NCBI RefSeq assembly: GCF_014805625.2 | Contig: NW_023998433.1 | Coordinates: forward strand, 4,142,260 to 4,206,259 | From: Glossina fuscipes | Taxonomy: Eukaryota > Arthropoda > Insecta > Diptera > Glossinidae | Reading direction: 5' to 3' | DNA length: 64,000 nt | Part shown: one piece after another, positions 57,662 through 64,000 of the stretch | Position numbering within the stretch: position 1 is the stretch's first letter | How the letters are laid out: every line of letters begins with the position of its first letter | The notes under the pieces: generated by a model | Databases searched by the model: none | The model's input: only the letters and a program-made list of their open reading frames with translations | What the model was told of the DNA's origin: nothing | Position numbers and translations under genes: made by a program

Positions 57662-58440
57662 TTATGTTGCCATGTCGGCGTCTCCGTCGAAAATGTCGCT
57701 ATAGGAATTTTGTAGGAATAGTTTATTCTTACAAGGAGAAGATTGGGTGCTTAAGTGGTTGTGTAAATTTGAAGTGCAACGAGCGGGGAAACGTGAACAA
57801 TTTGGAATTAGAGGTTGAATAAAGAATGAAAAATTGGATCCGTTACAGCTTATAATTTGTTGAACGAAGTTGAGAGCCGGTGATTCTGTGATACTTAGTT
57901 TATTAAGCTTTATAATACGTGTGGTTGTGTTGATATTTTCAATATTTGTTGTTGCTTCGATTCTTTCATTATTATTTTTGGCGGGTGATAGATGTGGTTT
58001 TTACAATATGCTTTTTGGCTGACGATAGAACAGATTTGTCATTCGTAGGAGTTGAAGTTAAAGGCTTATTGACCTCGATTTGCGAAGCGACGGCAAGGTA
58101 AGTATTATTTTTGTTAATACCTTGAATTCCAGTTGAATTGATATCCCGGTACTTGCCTCGCGGTTCGGCCACGCTACAATAACTTTTTCTTTTTAGAACT
58201 TCATGCATTTGTACATAGCATGGGCATTGTCTGCCTAACGCCGGGTGCTGATCATTGCAATTTATGCAGAAACTACGGGTACAGATTTCAGCATGTGTAG
58301 GAAGACTACAGTTAGCAGAAGATTGTGCATTATTGCATCTTTTTGCAAGCTTTGCCAGTTTTTGTATCTCATGGGATTTGGAATGCAGAGTTCCACTTTA
58401 TATTTTTACCAAGCCACGTCAACAGCTTGCGGTAATCAAT
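57662..58440 (-). pseudogene. I-type LINE ORF1 (gag-like) remnant
   Basis: The - strand gives a broken gag frame: KLLTWLGKN, after a frameshift ELCIPNPMRYKNWQSLQKD, then SFCINCNDQHPALGRQCP (Cys-x2-Cys-x3-His-x6-Cys knuckle) and a basic stretch YVQMHEVLKRK. A long Ser/Asn-rich C-terminal region follows, ending DIFDGDADMAT at stop 57662-57664. The C-terminal 100 codons align with those at 14551-14850. ORF1 of I elements is an RNA-binding protein. Confidence 0.8.
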
Positions 58441-58450
58441 AGCAATTTAT

Positions 58451-58970
58451 GAAAAAGAAACCACAACTAGAAAAAATATTGGGAACTACTAAATAATGAA
58501 AAATGTCAATTGTCAAATGTTTCCAATTTTTATTAATTTTTTTTGTAATTTTTTCTTTTTTTTAATATATAAAGAAAACAAACGCACGGACGGTACCTGC
58601 GATAACCAGCTTAGCGAAAGCACTGAAAAGACACGCGAAAACTCTAAAACAATCAAAAAATCACAAACGAAAAGAAAATATGCACTACTCAGAACACAAA
58701 TCGACTGTGAATGAATTTTGCCTCTAATTTGAGTAAATGTAATGGAAACAACATGAATTAACTGCAGGTATACTTGAAAAAGCATTTGAAAATTTGTAAA
58801 AATGGTTAACTGAATATACTCAGTCGAGCCTACAGGCGGACCAATTGCTGAGACAGTCAATGTAGATGGTGGGTTAAGAAATACATCAATTTTCTGAAAA
58901 ATGTTCCTTATACGCATACATACATTTTCATTATACTGACATTATTCTTCTAATCAGATTTATTCATCTT
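58451..58970. other. Unassigned stretch
   Basis: Beyond the LINE 5' remnant. Contains a T-rich run at 58540-58565. The 134-codon - strand frame at 58513-58917 crosses this T-run and shows no family motifs. Confidence 0.4.
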
Positions 58971-58984
58971 AAATTATCGGATGT

Positions 58985-59290
58985 TTATAAACCATAGCAA
59001 GTGAAAACGCCATAGTTATCCACATATTAGATTTTCAAAATAAGGCGTTATATGGGAACTCATCGAAAAAGTGGTGCGATCCAGACCATTTTTAATAGCG
59101 CTCGTCTGTGGACCGAACCCCGTCAGTATACCAAATTTCATCAAAATATCTACAAAATTTTCGCCTGTCGATGAACATAAGAATATATAGACAGACATGA
59201 GACGCACAGACAGACACACATCGTTCAATCGATTCAAAATTTAGCGCTGATCAAGAATGTACAGTTTATAGGGTTTCTGAAGTTTCCTTT
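58985..59290 (-). repeat. Dispersed repeat family A, inverted copy joined to a family B end
   Basis: Reverse complement contains GATATTTTGATGAAATTTGG (about 59133-59152), TATTAAAAATGGTCTGGATC, CACTTTTTCGATGAGTTCCC and ATATAACGCCTTATTTTGAA, as in family A. The right end (59200-59290) has ATCGATTCAAAATTTAGCGC, TGATCAAGAATGTACAG and TGAAGTTTCCTT, as at the end of family B copies. The two families may therefore be parts of one longer element. Confidence 0.7.
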
Positions 59291-60600
59291 TGCCTGTTTC
59301 GGATATGCGAAAAAAGAATGCCATGGTCTCTGAATTAAATAATCCTTAATCAGTTCACTGATTTGTGAAATTTATTTTAAAAAAATTGACAGTTTGTACT
59401 TAAATAATATGAACATATTCAAAATAATTTTTATGCTTGAAACTTGTATAAGTGTCACTTTTTTCCATAGAATTATTACTGTAGCACTAGTCCAGCCGAA
59501 AGGAAAGTTTTCAATAACGAAAAAAATTCAAAAAATGTTTTATAATCTTATTACTATATGTATGTTCTTATAATATACACAATATGTAGGTTTATGTGCA
59601 TGTGTATTAATATGGGAAACATATTTTAGTTGCGTATTTATTTTATATTTTCACTTTTTCACGTACCTCCAAAAAGTGAAACAATCCACATCATGCCAAT
59701 TTTGTTATTGCTATCTAACCATTGTCCCCATAGTGCAAGTAAATCTGTGTTACATGTTATCTACTGCATTTGTGGCTACATATATTTTAGAGTAAGCGAT
59801 CAGTGCAATTTTATGGTTCTTGTGTATTTAGGTATCCATGTGCGTAATTATGCTTTCATGTGCCATAAATGGCTATTATTAAACACCTTATCTTTTTATA
59901 TCCATTTTAACAGACAGCGGAATATAATAATTTAGTTATATGGTTTGTAACAATTACACACCATTCTCGGAAAAAATAACGAAATACTTTAAATACGCAC
60001 CGAAGCGCAATCTAATCTCATGAGACTTAAACCGCCGTTAATAGCAAGAAGTTACCTGTACCCTTGGAAATCAGACCATAATAACACTCTTTGGAACAAT
60101 TTTTTATTTATAGTAAGGACAAAAAGAATCAGAACCATTTCCAATACGATTTTTAATATAACTCTGTTTGTGTAAAATTTTCTTTTATTTCGCATTCTTT
60201 TTCAATTCTTTAGCTGTTATGTGGACGAACCCAAATTATTTTTTCGTTTCTTTTGGAGGATTTCTAAAATATGAGGCAAATAATTAATTTTTCATTTATG
60301 TTTTCATAACACTAAGAACACCAACAACTAATGGATGAGCGGATAGATGGACTAAACGATAGAGTAACATGCCTAAATTGATATAGAATAATATTTTTAT
60401 AAAGAATACATATTTTATGAATAATCGTAACTAATTAATTATTACTAAAGAAATTGTCTTGCCTTTAGTTCTGCACCGACCGTTGAGGTACAAACGCATA
60501 TTCTTTTACAGTTTTCGGTAAAACAGCTCGTGTAGAAAATATTCTAAAAAGTGCAACTTTTTTACTATCCTATACCTTCCTAGAAATACTTTCGTCATTA
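59291..60600. other. Unassigned AT-rich stretch
   Basis: A 101-codon frame at 59630-59935 has no family features. No repeat or RNA was recognised. Confidence 0.45.
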
Positions 60601-60616
60601 CACACCTTTTTATTTC

Positions 60617-61096
60617 CATGCGTTCAGTGCAACGATAACAACAACGAAAATTTGCGAAGTTAATGGAGATGTATCGATAATCAATAAGCCTCAACGTTGG
60701 TTCAGATTCGCTGCTGGTGATTACGATCCGTGCCGTAAGTCTGAAAGCGATTGTGAATTTGAAATTGATATTCTGAATTCTTTAGTCGAAGCTGATCCAA
60801 CATTAGATATGTAAGAATTATAGAGAATTCTGTACACGTGGCCAACTACGTAAAGATGCCCACACGGAATTTGGTAAGTGAATCGGTAAGGCATATGCGC
60901 ACCTCATCAATTATCCGATTGCGCAAGGTTCCGCTTTTTACCAGAACCGTTATCGAAGGTGAAAAGTGCTTTCCTCATCGTGCCATAGAACGTTTCAAGC
61001 AATCGCTTTCTCAAAATCAAGCCGCATTGTCAATCCCTAGATCTATCTTGTTAAGGAGGAGTAACTTGAGTAATATTTTACTTTACGAAACGTGAA
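60617..61096 (+). pseudogene. Unrecognised coding remnant or exon pair
   Basis: The frame to stop 60812-60814 has clear coding character: ITTTKICEVNGDVSIINKPQ, then RWFRFAAGDYDPCRKSESDC and EFEIDILNSLVEADPTLD. It begins at a plausible acceptor (TTTCCATGCGTTCAG|, exon from 60628) and ends at a donor-like AT|GTAAGA (60811). Shortly after, another frame reads CTRGQLRKDAHTEFGK, stop, IGKAYAHLINYPIAQGSAFY (about 60828-60957). A third open frame runs to 61095. The frames cannot be joined by a normal-sized intron here. I do not recognise the protein. A decayed gene copy is more likely than a live gene, but the first piece could be a real exon. Confidence 0.4.
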
Positions 61097-61099
61097 TAG

Positions 61100-64000
61100 A
61101 AAATGTGCCAAAAAGATGGCAAACAGCCCTTGATAACGATGGATAATTATTACAATAAATTAAGAGACAAAAACTTCAGCTTACTACAAAGTGTGCTTTA
61201 TATTTCAAAATAATTGATTACTAATAAAAGTTGCAAATGTAACAATCAATATCATATATACGGCACATTTTTATAAAAGCAGTGGGGCATTTTTACTAAA
61301 TTTTTCACACAAAATGTAATATGTGAAAGTAAAACAAAGAAGCATTTTCTCCAAGTCCTACGTCAAGAATAAATCAGGGAAGCGGGCAAAAGATATGCAA
61401 GATTGCAGAAAAGTCTGAGATGAACCTTCGCACCAAGGACGGATAATAGTTGAATTATTTCTTCTATATAATGAAATAGTTTATTTATATGTCAAGATGA
61501 ACCTAATAAAGTTTTTTGCGCCAAAATAATTGATTTTTAATATAAAATATGACGGGGAGTCATTAATACTTTTAGGTATGCGTGCCTCGCTCTAAGGGAT
61601 GATATATAAGTTTCTTTCTCGGTCTCTTCTTTTTCCTTTTTTTCTTTTGACATTTTATTTTAACATACAGTTTGTGGTAAGAGCGTGAAACCACTAATTA
61701 AATTGCCTTAATGTGTCTAAAGCGATACCTTCTAATCAAGTCCTGCCTTCTATATATCATACATTCTGTCCAAGCACTTGTAAATACGATGCTCAATCAT
61801 TTATGATAATAAATCCTATCAAATTTTTATTAACTTCTCAAATTTTTGGCTTAACTTAACTAGTATGTATATATCATATACGATATATGTACGTAAGTGT
61901 ATCTTATGTCAACTTGTGCGTATGGCTAATATAAGGCGCACTCTGTCAAGCAGTTCCCCAGAATCTATTTATAGAAAATCCAGTTTTTGGCAAACATTTA
62001 ACGAATGAACAAACAAAATAACAACGAAAGCGTACCAATACTATACCAGACACTTGAAATGAAAAACAGCGGAATAAAAATATAGACTTTACACTTATAC
62101 ACGCAAACCTTGCGCACACGGACAGTTAAAAGTAGCAAGTTGCCACATTAAAAAATGCATTCCAACACGTCTTGTTTACCCTTTTTTTATATTATTTTGT
62201 TTTTTCTTTGCACCGATGATAAGACTACATCACTTTATTGTTGACTATTAACTCAACCAGCAAATATACACAAAGAAAAGAAGAAGTAATTAAGAAAAAA
62301 GGAAAACATTTTTGAATCCAAAGAAACAAATCTTCATCAAATAAATAAATACACTTAAGTGTACATACAAGTAATATATTGACTAAGGTATTAAAATTTC
62401 TGTATATAATGGCAAATGGTTCCCATGTAGAAAAAAAAGGAAGAAAAAAGCACATAATGAAAGATGCCAATAAACACCTGCAAGAAACCAGATCAACAGC
62501 AACTTCTCACTCCGGTTTTTTTATTTATTTATTTTTTTTTTTTTTGTTTTTTTTTTTTTTGGTTTATCTAGTGACAAACAGGCAGCTGAAGAGACGAAAA
62601 TAATGGAAATGTCTCAAGTGTCTGTTTAATAGTGTGCAATCTTGTACATACATGTACCTAGGCAACCAGTTTGCTGACTGTTTGACGGTGGCGACAATCA
62701 TAAACTCAGACAAATAGGCGCAAACGTGCATTGAGTGTAAACTAAGAAATTGAAAAATATAAATGAAAAACATGTTATAGGTATAGTATAAACATAGATG
62801 CTTAAGTCAAAATTTAAAATCTTGAACATATATACACATGAAAGTTTTACACAAGTTTTATATGCCAGAACTGGCCTAACAACCCAGCAAATATGTTGCT
62901 TAACTCATTACAGCATAACACAACTAACACTAATGGGCATGCCAGTATATGAGTTTAAATATAATATAAACTTAAATGCAATATTATTAAAAAAATATAT
63001 AAAATGAGTAAATGTCAGATTTACACTCGAGAATATTAAAAGATGTTAACTTTTTGTTCTTGTTGCTGTTGTGTGTTTTTTCTTTTTAAATTTGTGCAAG
63101 AGTTTTTTAGAATTTAAGATTCTTTTCTAAAAGCTTCTGTTGCTGGTATGTACCCGTTAGAATATTTTCTTTACAATTGCCTTCGAAATAGCTTAAAAAT
63201 GAACCGAAATAACGGAGCTGTGTTGATATCGAAATCAGTCGCGGCATTTATTATGCACACACATTTGTTTTGTTTTTTGTTTAGCGATAATTCGTATTTG
63301 AAATTATGCATAAAAATGCATTCTGTAAAAATCCACTAACATTCGGGACGAAATGACTAAACTAAGTGTTCGGAATATGTTTAAACACTAGTACTACTAG
63401 TGCTACTACCGACAGAACTACATTGAATGAAAACATTTAGATGCACATTTTATTTAGGCAATTTAAATTGATTTCTCGTAAAATTGGAAGTCAATTAAAT
63501 AAACAAATAAACAAATAATAAAATATAATAATAATAATAAACAAATAAATGTACATAATAAATATATATACATATTGTATATGTGTTCGTGTATTTATAT
63601 GTATAATCTTATAGTTTTGTTTACATACATAAATAAAAATAAATATAATCATTTTTTTATCTTTCACCAATAACACTTGAGGTGGCGCTCACTAATAGTT
63701 TACATGTTGATTGGCTGGTCGATCGGTCGTCTGGCTGATTATATGAAATTCGCATTCGTTAGCTCGCTCATTCGCTCGTACATGCTTCAAGGCCATCTCG
63801 AAATACTTTGTGCTAAAAATAAATTTAATAGCGCAGTAAGAGCGCAGGAATAATAACAAAGAGCGGTGCACAAATAAAAATTTGCAAAGTGTAGGGGAAC
63901 CCATGTCCCATGGAGGTAAAAAAATATAACTCCTTTTTATAAAGTATTTTAATAAAACAAGAATACACAAATAAAAACAAAGTACGATAATATAAATTAT
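61100..64000. other. Unassigned AT-rich stretch to window end
   Basis: T-runs (62520-62560), CTA/ACTACTA patches near 63390-63410, GCTC/GGCTG short repeats at 63712-63780, ATA-rich simple sequence at 63500-63660. Open frames follow these compositions. No gene, RNA or repeat with a second copy in the window was identified. Confidence 0.5.

Larger units (their letters stand above)
54101..58450 (-). mobile_element. I-clade LINE, internally deleted copy, interrupted by piggyBac
   Basis: The same family as 14488-16225, inverted. In - strand order: ORF1 with zinc-knuckle region and C-terminus (about 58440-57662), ORF2 start and first about 60 endonuclease codons (57640-57450), a jump to the linker (about 57430-57390), RT fingers (about 57370-57260), RT palm (57238-56960), connection (to about 56300), RNase H (to 55714), then the last codons and 3' UTR after the piggyBac insertion (54359-54121), and a (TAA)n tail (54120-54101). 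RNase H and a TAA tail are hallmarks of the I clade. Multiple stops and deletions show it is dead. Confidence 0.88.

Noticed and set aside
60811..60826. Intron between the two frames at 60.6-60.9 kb
   Set aside because: The only GT...AG pair that would join the frames is about 13 bases long, far below a workable intron size.
1..64000. CRISPR arrays, rRNA genes, operons
   Set aside because: No regularly spaced direct repeats with unique spacers, no rRNA-like blocks and clearly intron-bearing eukaryotic genes; prokaryotic features do not apply.

Overview
The window is nuclear DNA of a higher fly (Diptera, probably Schizophora; a tephritid-like genome is possible but not shown). It is AT-rich, has GT-AG introns and long non-coding stretches full of microsatellites, and carries mariner, piggyBac, I-clade and CR1/Jockey-like elements. 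Two host genes are recognisable with high confidence. Trpml (mucolipin, + strand, 20.4-24.9 kb) is a lysosomal cation channel with three coding exons. Gyc76C (receptor guanylyl cyclase, - strand, 29.4-37.4 kb) has fourteen coding exons. They lie tail to tail about 4.5 kb apart, and from memory both map to cytological region 76C in Drosophila melanogaster, so this looks like an orthologous block. A third intact gene (- strand, 40.8-41.6 kb) encodes a 253-residue protein that I cannot name; its Cys and Asp-Ser-His motifs resemble a papain-like peptidase fold.

Layout: 0-0.16 kb is the cut-off end of a mariner copy. 2.1-8.2 kb holds two decayed CR1/Jockey-like LINEs facing each other tail to tail. 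11.2-12.3 kb holds a dispersed repeat and another RT remnant. 14.5-16.2 kb is an I-type LINE with an open endonuclease reading frame but no RT. 16.3-17.4 kb is unassigned with faint coding signal. 19.66-19.96 kb is a GC-rich island. 20.4-24.9 kb is Trpml. 29.4-37.4 kb is Gyc76C, with a decayed coding remnant inside its second intron. 38.8-39.2 kb is a LINE 3' end. 40.8-41.6 kb is the peptidase-like gene. 44.4-45.8 kb has two tandem copies of a dispersed non-coding repeat. 50.6-51.9 kb is a complete mariner with an intact transposase. 54.1-58.4 kb is a second, internally deleted copy of the I-type LINE, in opposite orientation, with a defective piggyBac element inserted in it. 60.6-61.1 kb has an unrecognised coding remnant.

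The two named genes need not work together: Trpml acts in endolysosomal Ca2+ release, Gyc76C makes cGMP at the cell surface. The rest is mostly a transposon graveyard from which relative ages can be read: I-type LINE first, piggyBac inserted into it later; the intact mariner looks younger than the rest. No rRNA, convincing tRNA or CRISPR array was seen. Splice sites were placed by eye from conserved reading frame and GT/AG signals; UTR ends and promoters could not be fixed.
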